Source: Acanthopleura granulata (taxonomy: Eukaryota; Mollusca; Polyplacophora; Chitonida; Chitonidae). Taken from it: DNA of 64,000 bases. A model generated the notes under the pieces. It saw nothing but the letters and a program-made list of their open reading frames with translations. It searched no databases and was not told where the DNA came from. The stretch is from assembly GCA_016165875.1 (NCBI GenBank), contig JABBOT010000002.1, positions 358,001 to 422,000 of the forward strand. Reading direction: 5' to 3'. Of this stretch, positions 13,973 through 26,600 are shown piece by piece; the first letter of the stretch is position 1, and each line of letters starts with the position of its first letter. The translations under genes and the position numbers were made by a program.

Positions 13973-15274
13973 CCATAGCACATGTTAATGACAGAGTTGG
14001 AAATGAATATCTCAAATTACATCATGGGATTTTATTTCGCTATAACAACGTCGGACATGCCATTTTGAAGATGCATATTATATTCCCACTAAAAGCATTT
14101 GTTTTCCATCACGTCCGTTCTTTCTAGAGCTTTACTTGATGCCTTTTTCCATTCCTAACAAATGCATAGATGTTAAAATGGAATAAAGATTCGGACTTTT
14201 GCCCCTTCCCCCCGCTCCACTACGTTTGCTGAGGGAACTCAATAGGCATGAAAACACTAAACAATGGCCTTAATATTTATGTAGTAATTTCACAAAGAAC
14301 ACCCACCTAAAATTGTTTTCCTTAATTTTTGTTGGCCCAAATGACAAACCTTGTCAAATAACTAGATTCCTGGCCTACAACATATTCAAATATCATCATA
14401 GGTTGACCACAATTTTCTCAAAATAAATTAACTTGAATGTAGGTAATAGCGTCCTCTGGCCATAGACTTTTGGGGTCACTTGCTAACTGGATAATACTTT
14501 TCTCTGTTTAATTGTAGCCCCGAGTAAATCATTTTTTTCAAACATTATTTGTTATAGTTTTTACCAGAAAAATTACATGGGAACACACTTTAAAGATACA
14601 GCCAATTCCTTCCAATCACAACCGTTTTCTGTGTGCCTGAATCTTGGAGACAAAATCGAATTAGTGTTTTTGATACGAATATCTGTAGCTGGAAGCCCAA
14701 TAAGCTCGCGCACACATTCTCAACAATATTTAGGTTTGGCTTCAATCACTGGATTGTGAATAAAATGCGAAACATATATATCAGGGGCAGGATATAGAGT
14801 GTCCGATCAACCACTTACTGTTGGTTTAACCGAGTTTACCTATACTCAGAAGGTATAAAAAGCGATGGCCACAGTTGAACTGATGCACATTTGAGTAGGT
14901 CATTATCTAGTCATCGAGGTCGTCCAGTTTCCGACTGTTTGTCATGTCAACATCGAGTTTACGGATCATTGACAGTGCAAATGGTTTTTCTGTATAACAT
15001 AAAATGCTGCATAGATAACAGTGAAAGGCTGTCCTACTCACATTTTCTGGATACAAGCGTTTTGATTATAGACTCCCACTGGAATACTATTTGACATCCG
15101 TTGAGTTATATACGATGACATTTCGCTTCGAATCACTGGTTGCCCTTGTTGTTTATAATTTGTTCCTTTTCTCTGTGTTACAATAATGAATAATCAGTAT
15201 CTGAATTTGGATAACAGTTAAATCAGTATTCATGGGTGTAAAAATTTAAAAAGAAGATGGAAAAGGGAATTTAT

Positions 15275-15600
15275 GTATGTCTGCGTGGGTTTAAGGTCGT
15301 ACACAACAATTTTTCAGTCATATGACGACGATGAATCCTTAGAACGTATATATACTGTGTCTTCTTTTGGCAGGGCGAGCTCATGCCGACAAAGTGCTGC
15401 CGCCACTCTAGCATCCTACCCAAGACAGCAGACATGACACCCACCCAGTAATATTATACTGACACAGGGCCGACCAGCCGTGTTTCCTGTTTTAACCTCT
15501 CAGTACTTAGCTCCAAGTGAGTCGTCAACAAATATCATTTTAAAAGTTTTTTGTATGACCCAACCCAGTTTGATCCCTGGTCTCCCCACCCCGAAGCGAA
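15275..15600 (-). repeat. SINE-like family D
   Basis: Left end GTCGTACACAACAATTTTTC, AGTCATATGACGACGATG resembles the complement of the tail shared with families A and C. The body has TGACACCCACCCAGTAATAT, ACTGACACAGGGCCGACCAG and TTTGATCCCTGGTCTCC. The 45.4-kb copy shares the body in the opposite orientation. Confidence 0.65.
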
Positions 15601-16554
15601 CGCTCCAAGCACCAATCCATCTTGGAAAAGGGAATGTGCTTATGGTTTCTTAATATTTAGTTTCTCATGTACGAACTACTACAATTTTTTTATCAAAATT
15701 ATAAAAAAAGGGATTAAACAAATTCTAGCTTTAACCGTTTTTTACATCCCTAAATACGAGAGGAAAGACTATATTTATAGTTAAATAGAAAAAATGAAAG
15801 TCTCAACCGAGAGACCTCTGAAAGGCTGCCTTTGTTAGTGATACATGCATGTCCATTATTGGATGCACAATCGTTGCTTATCATAACTCACTCATCTAAA
15901 GCTAAAACCTTCTGGTAGAGAAGTGTTCAATGTTTCACGGGCTGTAGTTATTATTATTACTTTGTTTTCCTTTCGGCTCGTTGAAAATGACTCAAAGCAA
16001 AATGATGGTACAACTTGCTGAAATTTACGACAAAATTGTTTACTGTGAAACCATATGTGAAGCTCTGTATGTGAAAAACACTTGTGTGTCAGTTCGTGGT
16101 TTCTCCCCATTATCTTCTTCAAACCATCAGAATCAGACGGAGGTACTTTCATCAATGGACACATCAGTTTTAATAGACTATAGCTCTTTGTTACGAGTAT
16201 TTTTACCCTCCTCCCTTCATTCCTCGTCACTGAAGAGATCCACCAAACTGAACCATCCTACGAAAGGACCGACCTTGCTGAATGCATGGAGACGTTGCAC
16301 CCAACAAAGTAGATGACCATCTTGGCCAATGATTTGTCATCTGATTCGTACCATTCAGGGTGTGATTGGTTAGGTCAAGGCTGCAAAAGCACCTTATCCA
16401 ATGAAATGGGCACACTATTTTTGTACATAATCACAGGTTTTTCTCTTTTTACAGAGTAGTCAAACAAAGATTTTTTAAAGAATTTTCGGCCTACAAATAA
16501 AAAGAAATCTACCTGTGAAGGATTAAGGGCTTGGATATTTCTACCACCAAAATT

Positions 16555-16640
16555 GTTTGAAAAATAACCAATAAAGATGACCGTCAGAACAGCACAATCT
16601 TAGGGAAACCTCGATCTGACCTCTGTAATACCAAGCCTCA
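16555..16640. repeat. dispersed repeat family F fragment
   Basis: GATGACCGTCAGAACAGCAC and GGAAACCTCGATCTGACC, diverged from the copy in intron 7 of gene 1. Boundaries are uncertain. Confidence 0.4.
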
Positions 16641-18278
16641 GGTTGAAAGAAACATTCCCATGTATAATAGACATATCCACTTAATGCCTTTGACTTAATC
16701 ACACAATAGGCCTTCGCCGTATTTATCCAGCACCATTCTCTCACACAAAAGTCTGTTATGAGTTATTCATGACACATTTTACTGATTGGTACACTGTCAG
16801 CATTCAAATGATATGGATTTATAAGGTTCTCAATGGAGCTTGTTGTTTATGGATAATTATCAAGGGTGGACAGGAAGACTGGTAATACGGCAAGATAAAT
16901 GGCTCGCCATTCATCAAAATTTCATGCAGCTCCAATATGTATCAAAAACCCTGGCATTTTGTCCCACGATATAATTCATCATGCGTCAACCCCTTAAGGG
17001 ACAGTCAATATTCATTATAATAAAACTATAGTGTCTAAAGACGGCAGTTATAATCATACATGTGATAGGAGACTTGTGGAACGATATAACCTTATAATCT
17101 TGCATTTGCTTCCCAGCATGCACAGATTGTATGCGTAACACCCTGCCCACATGCGCTTGGTAAACCCCCAGCGGTCAGCATTAAGCGGAATTGTGATTGT
17201 CACTCGGTACAGCGTTAAGGGCGAACCCGTTGTTTGCTTGACATATCAATATTTATACTCGTCGTGTTTGCTACAGTTAGCCTGGGGCCAGACTGCGACG
17301 ATTGACAGCTGTAACTGCACCATTAGACAACGTGACAGTTTGATGGGCGTGCATATGTGTATCCACGGGCAAGAAGAATATCATGTACAAACGTTTGCAA
17401 ACTTTTGTAGACTTTTAATTTTTATGTATGTATATATGTCCGAAAGAGTTTTCAAATCGACAAATATTTCGCTCTTGGACTGTTTTCTTGAATAACGTAT
17501 TCAGGTATTCAGGCCCATTCTTCTCAATGACAGGCTATGCGATTTGCTTATGCCACGTAGAAAGCACGTTTTCTACAAATAAGAGTTTACTTCACGAAGA
17601 GAACCTTTTTACCCAGAAAATATCCTTTCCACCGAGTAGAAAACTTTTCCACGAAGGACAACTACGGTGGACAAAACTACTATGGAGAAAGTCTGTTTAT
17701 GGGATAAAAAAAACATTTTTACTTGGAAAAAGCCTTTTCCTTAATATTTGTCAAATTTCAATAATTGTGTAACTTTCCTTCAACACAGGTGAGTTTTGCA
17801 TAACTTGATCTGTATTCGTTTCCGTCCTTGCCATGATGACTTATCAAGGGTGTAACTTTTTCAGCAATCTGAATTGGCATTTAAACTTTTCGTCTTTATT
17901 ACGCCTTTTTAGTTTTAAGTTACCTATATAGTGACTATGGTCTTTAAGGAGATCTGTGACAGATGAAGCAAATAACGCAAACGTAATAGTTATGAAACAG
18001 AGGTGTACTTAATGTAGCATTTTGAATCTAAGTGTCAAGTCCGACATTCGAACACCACTCGTAAACCGCGAAGCACCAAGTCGATATTCGGAAGACCCAT
18101 GCACTTTCAAACAAGCTTTAGAGGAAAAAAAGACACCACCAGTTGCAAGAGGAATATGCCAGAACCAATTATATAAATATTAATTAAAGTTGGCAGGTTG
18201 CTTTTAAGTGTGAAGCAGTCATTTAGTGATTACTTAAAAACACCGCGGATCACATTTTATAGTTATAGTTATGATTGC

Positions 18279-18309
18279 GCTTGTGCCACTCGATGCAGAT
18301 GGCACAAGC
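18279..18309. other. perfect 10-bp stem-loop
   Basis: GCTTGTGCCA (18279-18288) is the exact inverted complement of TGGCACAAGC (18300-18309), with an 11-base loop. No polyU or gene context points to a function; it could be chance. Confidence 0.35.
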
Positions 18310-19928
18310 TGTGTCACCGGCACTTAGTAAAAAAGCTACGAATTATTTCATGTTTTTTTACTTTAGAATGCGATACGTCAGTTGTACATAAATAAAACAT
18401 AACGGTCAGATGAAACACTTAATGTCTATATTTACGACCGAAATCAATGGTGTACACAGCATACTATGCGAATATTTACCTGTCAGTCAGCAAACCAGTC
18501 AACAGAAGACACAGCTATCTGAAACGAACGGTGAGTTGTATGCGAGACTGCAAAACAACTGATCTATACCTTCGGTAAAATTCGGAATAGCTTCATAATT
18601 TCAGTTGTGCTGCATGTGGATAATACAGTTATATGTAAACTGACAAAAAAAATGAATTTCCTGTGTTGCGTGTGACCATTTGCCAACTATCAGTGTGGTT
18701 GCTGCTTTGATTGTACTCTCTATATTTGCTGTGGTCTTTCGAATTGTACCTAAAGCAGTGTGAATGCAAAATATACGGGTACATGTTTTATGGCTTTAAG
18801 ACTGAGTTCTTCACTGTGTGCAGTACAACTGACCAAAGTAGCTGGGCGGCTAACACCGACCACACCGCTGGTCTTTTACATTTGAATGTCATGACGGGAC
18901 ACGCGCCATTTAAATTGCGCGAGGTAAATCGTTGCAATGTGAGAATGCCAGAGAGGAAAGTGAGAAAAACTGATCACGCCATAGGCATGTGAATTGTAAT
19001 TTGGCGACTTTGTACTGGCAGATCGGTATGCCAGCGTGCATGTAAGCCCAAACTGGTTCCGAGCTTAGGGATTTATAAGAGCTAAATTGCAACAGTATTA
19101 CGTTGCTCAGTATACACGGAGGCAGTGAGGCGGGAGGACAACAAAATTTTATTAACGATTTAATACAGCTGAACTAGCCGGCATTCAGCGGTGTTTACAA
19201 ACTGGTGAGCTGACTAACAGCGCTGGTGATATGTCAAATCAATACGGCCTTAGTGATTCCATCGACGGGCAAGCTTGAAATGTCACAGGAACAACGCCAG
19301 TGAAAAGCAGCAGCGCACCAGGGTCGTGTTTCCCTAAGGCACCTCGGCCATGTCCAAGGCCTGACTAATCGTCAAGTAAATTTTCACCTAACTGTAGGCC
19401 TTGAGGGCTTATCAGTGTACCGCTAATCGGCTCTGATTTGAAGGTCAACAAACTTCAGTTTAACGCCTTCAATTCTTGGCTTTTCACTAATGACAAACTA
19501 AACAATTACCAAGGGCAGGTTGGTCGCAGTATGAGGAGTATCTAGTTAGTGCTTTATTCTATTTCTTTATTATGATATTTTGACTTGTTCATGTCTGTTG
19601 AACAAAAGTTGGCCAACTATATATGATCCGTTACCTACCCAGGACGTCAGAATCAGTCGAGTTTAAAGAAGATTATATGGGGTAAGCAATTATAGCGTTA
19701 TGCCTAAGCATTTAAGCAGTTTGCTGAAATCTGTCTCGACCTGCTATGAAGCGGCTATGTAGCGGCACAGAGGACGAATAGGTAAACCCATGAAATGCTC
19801 CACGTCATTGTAATAGCGGATATGTAGCGTCAAAATGCTCACTTAAATGAGTTTAGTCAAGTATATATTGTATCTCTGCAATGCCGTATTCATTAATAAT
19901 TTCTGAGTTTACATTTTTTTGTCAGCAG

Positions 19929-19987
19929 ATTGATTTCAACGACGCATTCTAAGTTTCCTACCCGTGACGAAGTAACGCACAGTAAGA
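19929..19987 (+). promoter_or_regulatory. probable 5' UTR part of coding exon 1 with upstream splice acceptor
   Basis: A T-rich tract ending in GTCAGCAG (to 19928) precedes the start codon by 59 bases. This is a good acceptor, so the leader probably comes from an upstream non-coding exon that I cannot locate. Gene 2 has the same arrangement, which supports the idea. Confidence 0.5.
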
Positions 19988-20666
19988 ATGTCAGTGGACT
20001 TTAACAATTACTCATGTTCCTCTGTCGGACTGTTCCTGCCTGCAATCAACGAATACACATGGAGTACGGGCACACGGGCCTTTCTTTACCTGGCAGGTAT
20101 GCTATGGTGCTTTCTGGCAGTAGCCATTATTGCGGACATTTTCATGTGCTCCATTGAAAGAATTACGAGCAAGACTCGCATGGTGAAAATCGCGGATAGT
20201 GACGACAAGGATGGGTATCAGGTGTTGGAAGTCAAAGTTTGGAACGATACTGTGGCCAATCTGAGTCTCATGGCCCTGGGCACCAGTGCTCCAGAAATCA
20301 TGCTGTCCGTGGTGGAAATTATCAAAAACCAATTTAAAGCGGGAGAACTTGGTCCGTCGACTATTGTAGGCTCTGCTGCCTTTAACCTCCTGTGCATAAC
20401 CGCTGTGTGCATTGTCTCCATTGAGCAGGGCGAAATCCGGAAAATTTCCGCCATCAAAGTGTATGGAGTGACGGCTTTCTTTTGCGTCTTCGCCTACGTC
20501 TGGCTCATCCTCGTCCTCATGGCAATGTCTCCCGGACAGGTGGAGTTATGGGAAGCCATTGTTACCTTCCTCTTCTTCCCTTTACTCATCCTAGTCGCTT
20601 ACGCCGCCGACAAAGATCCCTGTTGCCGGAAAAATAAAACAACGGTTTCCATGGAAATTGGCTTAG
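19988..20666 (+). CDS. NCX gene 1, coding exon 1 (TM1-5, alpha-1 repeat)
   Basis: Encodes residues 1-226 plus one base of codon 227. It holds the short extracellular N-terminus, five N-terminal helices and the alpha-1 ion-binding repeat. The exon ends at ggcttag before GTAATT (phase 1). Reading past this donor adds only about 20 unrelated residues before a stop, whereas splicing there matches the phase of gene 2. After helix 5 the sequence is ADKDPCCRKNK, where mammalian NCX carries the long basic and aromatic XIP segment; that segment is not recognisable here. Confidence 0.95.
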
Positions 20667-23600
20667 GTAATTATCATATTTCCATATTTGATCTAAAGTG
20701 TACTGTGTATGTCCGAGTTTACGTATGATCTTTTCTAAATCGATATACATTCCATATCATGCAGTCGCTGTTGGTTTTAATGAGGAAGAAATATGCAAAC
20801 TATAATTAGATGAAAGACGAGACATTTCCACTCCTCCCAATATACTTCCAGAGAAAGAAAGATCTACTTTCAGCCCATCGCTTAATACTGATGGCATTTA
20901 ATCAATATGGTAAAAGGCTTTCAATTACTACTCAGTTTCGCTTTCATACTACTCAAACTGTAATCCAACACTGTGATTTCAACGCCATGGGGCTTGCACA
21001 ATTATTTTCGTCTGAAAATCTCTCTCACAAGCACGTATTAAGCTTGTACGAAAACAATATGCATATACAGGACTGCATATTCGGATTTCACCGTGCACCA
21101 ATTGCACAGCATGTGTGCACACTGGTTATGACAAAGTGTGCACCTGTGATACAGAATATCATGGACTTTCTCCCTTGTTACTGTTTTCGCCCCTTTTGAC
21201 TCACACTTGCCTCTGCAGCATAACCAGTCACGGAGACATGTTGTCAGTTTTCAACGTGAAACGAATTAACACTGTTGGTTTTCGTTTTTGAACAGGCTCT
21301 GAGTTTCGTAAGTTAAATGTATATTGATACATCCCGTTTTCTTTGTCTTCTTTTAGCTTCCCGTTTGTATCCTAGTGTGTCTGTCATATCGTTTTAGTTC
21401 CTTGAAATGTGCACGCATCGATTAGTTTACATCATTATGCTTTACACAACTGTGGATGTAATCTTTCTTAGCTTGTAGACCCCTTACCTATTGCAGTTGT
21501 CTGTCAATTAAGCTGTGGTGTTAATGCAGTGTGTTAGGTTTAGAACCATGAAAATAGCTGCTCTTAATATTATAAGTACTAAAACCCCCGGTTATGAATC
21601 ATTTTATTTCTGTATTTCTGATAAACAAACCTGGTTACATACACTTTTCGGTCCTCTTTCTTCCCTTACTGAACGGTGATCAAGAGAAAAAAAGAGTCCA
21701 GTCGACTGGCCAAATTGAAGACCAGACTCAAGGCGGTGTGCCGGAGTATTAAGGTCAATGGGCAAAAAAGCGTTAATACAGTACCCATCAAATATTTACC
21801 ACAGGCTGAGTGAAATGATTATTGGAAAACGTCATCTGAAAAAGCAATTAATCATTTTGGCCCAATTGTTTTTTTCAAGGTGTCATTGAATTTTCAATTT
21901 TTAAAAATATATCTCTAAAAGCAAAGTTGTGTTTTATCCTTATACTGGAGAACTGGACCGTTAAAATATGTAGGCTACCGCAGTAGACTCGAGCAGTCCT
22001 TGACCAATGAGCCTATTCGATGAATATATTTATTTTCTTACTGATTGATTTATTTTGCTGTTGTTTAGCGGCATATGTATTTATTTATTTATTTGATTGA
22101 TGTTTTACGCTGTACTCGAGAATTTTTCACTTACTTATACGACGGCGGTCTTCATTATGGTGGGAGGAAACCGGGCAGAGCCCGTGGAAAACCCACGACC
22201 ATCCCGAGGTTATTGGTAGACCTTCCCACGTACGGCCGGAGAGGAAGCCAACATGAGCTGGGCTTGAACTCACAGTGACCGCATTGATGGTAAACATCTG
22301 GGTCATAACGCTGAGCTCGCGCGCTAACCAACTGTGTCACACGGAAGAATTCCAATAATGATGCGTGACAAGATGCGACGGTTTACCGAGACGGTGAAAA
22401 TTCAACGGTTTCCTAAATACCATTAGAACTGATTACCATTCCTTAGTACGGCGTTAGAGGCCAATCACCAAATAGATAAATAAATACATTTCAAATGAAA
22501 AATATTTGCTAATATAGAAACGCCATGACTGGAAAAATTTTATATGTGCTTTATGTGACACAAGAATTCTCGCCTATTGTGATCTGTATTTAAAACAGAA
22601 TCGCTCTACCATTTTTCGATCCAGATCATGGATACGGCGTAAAACACCAATCAAATAACTAAATAAATAAATTTTTCGACCCATAACTTACTGCAGTGTC
22701 ATCAGCAAATCATTATTAGTGGCAGATTCATCGGGCTGGTGCTGGGATAAAAAGTTTTCTTACACTTTTCCTCTCGTTATCACAGTAGGGTAAATAGCTT
22801 GGTAGTATTTTGTCTAAGGGACCTCCGTGACCGAGGGTTTTAAAGCGCTATAATGCAACGTAACGACCCAGTTGCCTCTCACCAATTCATGTTGGCTTCC
22901 TCTCCAGTCGTACGTGGGAAGGCCCACCAACAACCTACGGCTGGTCGTGGGTTTTCTTAATTTTTGATTTGAGGAAGAAAGACTATGTGAAATACTATTG
23001 AAATACTAACCAGTCGGTTTGTATTCATGGGAATTTGATATGTAATATTGGGCTTAATTTGATGAAAACGGTATTTTCTGGTATTTTTTTTTAGCTGACA
23101 CAGATACCATGAATACAAAGTATATCGTGTATAAAAGGATGAGTTTTTAATATTTTCAGATAAAATCCCAGTGTTTTATATATATTTTTCACTTCATTGA
23201 GGTTATCCGGTTCTTTCATCTTCAAAACATTTCTGCAATAATTTTTCGTACCAAGTTCATATCTAATTATGAAACTGTGTAACCATCACTTTTTTGGCAG
23301 AGGTGGCTAACCAGACTGGAAGGCGGAGGTCATCGGTTTGTCATGGCAGTGCTGAAATTATTGAGTTAGCCAAGGTGAGGTCACTTACACCAACGAATAT
23401 ATAACTTTTTTCTCACCTATGTTTATTCAAAGTTTCTAAATCCGTTAAACTAAATGAACAGTGTATCATCTCAGTGCAGACTTTTGTCAGAATTCATCAC
23501 CATAATAGTCGACACTGTACTTTAATCAGCCATTGTTCAATTATAGTGCTAGAATGACTGATCATGGCTTAAGGCCATGTCAGCAATATTTCAGCCATTT

Positions 23601-26600
23601 TTGGCGATTTTGTACTACAGGCTTGTGTAATCAAGCATCGGTCTGTATTTTTGCCCCACTTTAGAAACGATATTTGCCTGTTCGACATATTTCCGATTGA
23701 TCCATGTAGTTTCGTGAAAATTGTAAGAATCACATAGATATAGAAGCCGATAGCGGTCATCTAAACCTCGCCCTCTCGTCCGTTTGTCTTCCCCTTGTAA
23801 ATCGCAGTGCGCATGTCAACCGGAAGACAAAAGGACGAAAGGGCGAGGTTTGATGGAGTCTGGCACTTTCGACCTTTTGCCTTCCTGTTAGCATGTAACC
23901 GAAAGGCAAACGGACGAAAGGGCGAGGTTTGGTAGAATCTCGCACTTCCGTTGTTTCGCTCTTTTGCGTTTTTACATAAAGCAAAACTCGAAAGAAAGGG
24001 CGAGGGGAAAGTACAAAAGACCGAGGTGACAAAACCTCGTTGTTTTGCCTCACATTTATTTTTTGGCCCCGCCCTTTCGTACTTTTGTTTCGCCTTTTTG
24101 TTGTTTCGTCCTTTCGCGTTATTTTCTGGTCTAAATAATCACTAGCAAGGATGAAAGCACGGATGGCCGCTATCGGCTTCTATACATAGTTACCTACATG
24201 AAGTGCAGCTTAAGATCGGAGTTAGACTGTAATAACAGCTGTCAACCACTCTTGTGGGTGTATGATTTTGTTCAATTTGACGCCCATATTCAACTGATTA
24301 ATCCATTTAGGAACTGGGCAAAAGGCAAGATCTTTCCGAGGAAGATGCGGCCATGCTGGCTGCAGCCAAGGTTGCGGAAAACAAATCCCACACTTCTAAC
24401 TGGTACCGGATTAACGCTACGCGCATGCTCACAGGAGGTGTCCGGATAACGCCTAAAGTTAGCGAAAAATTAAAACCGGTAAGAATTTGTCTACGTTTTT
24501 CTATTATGTCAGATAATTTGGTTCTAGTTTAACCCTGTGGAAAGATGGGGACACTAAAATTTTATTAAAGCCCTAGAAAATTAAGATCCTGTAAATTTTG
24601 CTTTGTCTAATGATTACATCTGTTGTTTCCTTCTTAATGATCAATGTTTGCTGGTTTTAAACTGATGGACACATTATTATCTTAAGATATACAGAAAAAT
24701 CTACCGGTATTTCAAAAAAGGAATCATGTCGCATTGATTGCTTCAATGAAGTTATCCAGCTCAGTACTGAATTGTCCATTTCAATGAATCTTTCATCATC
24801 TTGCGTTGTCAAAGCTGGACACTTTATATCCTGGTTATCCAGCCTGAAGAGGCCCTTAGCAACGTCATTAATTTACCTCCGTGAACTTGTGATCTTGTAC
24901 TACCAAACATGCACCACTTACGCTATTCATAATAGCACTCAACGTCTCTTCATATTACCTTCCCAATACATTGCAGCGTTGTTCTGTTTCATGTTTAATG
25001 AAAGTAAGAACGATTGCTCGCGCATTGATAACCTGCAGCAGAATAAGCCTTATTTAAACGGAAATGAATGAATGAATAAATATGGCTTAACGCCACGTCG
25101 GCAGTACCTCAGCCATATCGTGATGACGAACGGAAATGAAAAGAGAGGAGATTCAATTCCCTTGGTTGTCGTTTATTTCTTCTGTAATTAGCAATTCTCA
25201 TTGAACGACAGAATCCCGGTACTAGCCGACCGTTTAATGTAAAGTACTGGCAGATGACACATCTCACTGGGTTTCTGGAGAAGTGACAATCGTATGTTTG
25301 CCTGTGCAACGTGACTAGTGATAATACACAATCATCATTTGGTATGGCTTTAAATGCTGCATTAAAATTGTATGAGACAACAAACTGCCCAAATCACGCT
25401 TCTGCAAAACGGTGCTTGTTGGCCTCTGAATCACTAAGTTCTGCTGTCGTTTGCAACAATGCGATTTAAACCTACCTAAATTTGTTAAAGTTCTGCTAGC
25501 TCAGACGGCTACATCTCTGGCGTAAAGTGACTCTCAGGATGCCCCTTGGTCAATGCGGTCACGCGTTCAAATCCAGCTCTCATCGTTTCGCTTGCGGCTT
25601 AAAATTACGAATTTTGTCAGGTACTTAGCGAAGAGCCATAGTTTTCACTTCGCTTAAACAAAAATCGTATCAGTTAATCCCTCAGCTAAAGTATTAGTAA
25701 ATCAGTTAACTGTTGAAAAGTGAAAATGACCACAGTATACGTAGAATCATAACTGTATCAACTTATTCACATCTCAAGTTTATATCACCATGTACAAATA
25801 ATGTTACAACGACTTTATATTAAACTGAAGATAGGTACAATGAGTATTAGAGGGTTAACATCTAAACTCTATCAGCATCTGAAATCTAAACAAAATCGAT
25901 ACCATTTAAAATCAAACATTTCCCATAACTGAATGGAAATAAATGGCGAAATATTAATAACACAGGTAATGCGAATAGAAGTGACCCACCAAGAGTCCTT
26001 TCTAATGTACCAAAACATATATGATATCAACTGGAATCGGATGGATCCTTTGTAAGACTCCTTTTACTTTCATACATTAAATTTCAACTTAGAAAGTTTC
26101 AAATATGGCTACTTATCTGTTTAATGTACACTAAACAAGGGTTAGTTGAGACAGCACGCTAACATAATTTGCAAACGTAGAATCATGGTTTAATATCTCT
26201 CAGAGTTAGCGAAAGTCAAATAATTCAAACATAACATTCATTAATGTTCTGGACTTAATTACTTATCTTTCATTTCTTGTGGGGAACTCTGCGGAATAGA
26301 TCAGAGATCAAACAGTGTAAATCGCAGTGATCTGATGGCAGGATATGAGAATCTACCTCCTGTGTACACTGATCAGTTTTTGTAAATTACGATGATGTTA
26401 TAACAGGATGTGTGCTTATTTTGCAGCTGTACGAGAGTGTACCCTCTTGTTTAACTGATCAGATTTTGTAAATCACGGTGATATTATAACAGGACGTGTG
26501 TTTGTCTTGTACCTTCTGTGTAGCTGATCAGACTTTGTAAACCACGGTGATATTATAACAGAACGTGTGTTTGTCTTGTACCTTCTGTGTAGCTGATCAG

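Larger units (their letters stand above)
1..19928. other. non-coding region upstream of NCX gene 1
   Basis: No conserved coding region can be seen in this 20-kb stretch. The short open frames are scattered on both strands, show no recognisable domain and often overlap repeats. What can be identified is repetitive: tail-sharing SINE copies, a ~175-bp satellite near 12.7-13.3 kb, a (TA)n run near 10.27 kb, and single copies of other dispersed repeats. Promoter and untranslated first exons of gene 1 probably lie in the right part but cannot be placed by eye. Confidence 0.6.
20667..23300 (+). other. intron 1 of NCX gene 1
   Basis: Phase-1 intron of 2.6 kb. It holds a near-complete minus-strand SINE-A copy (22076-22350), two short tails (22432-22486, 22626-22676) and a partial plus-strand copy (22818-23012). 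A 129-codon open frame at 20810-21199 has no recognisable domain and is not called. Confidence 0.75.

Noticed and set aside
20810..21199. 129-codon open frame in intron 1 of gene 1
   Set aside because: No family resemblance and no equivalent in the matching gene 2 intron; chance is the simplest explanation.
23757..24145. Open frames on both strands rich in RPF and FVL repeats
   Set aside because: Translation of the tandem hairpins of the inverted-repeat element.
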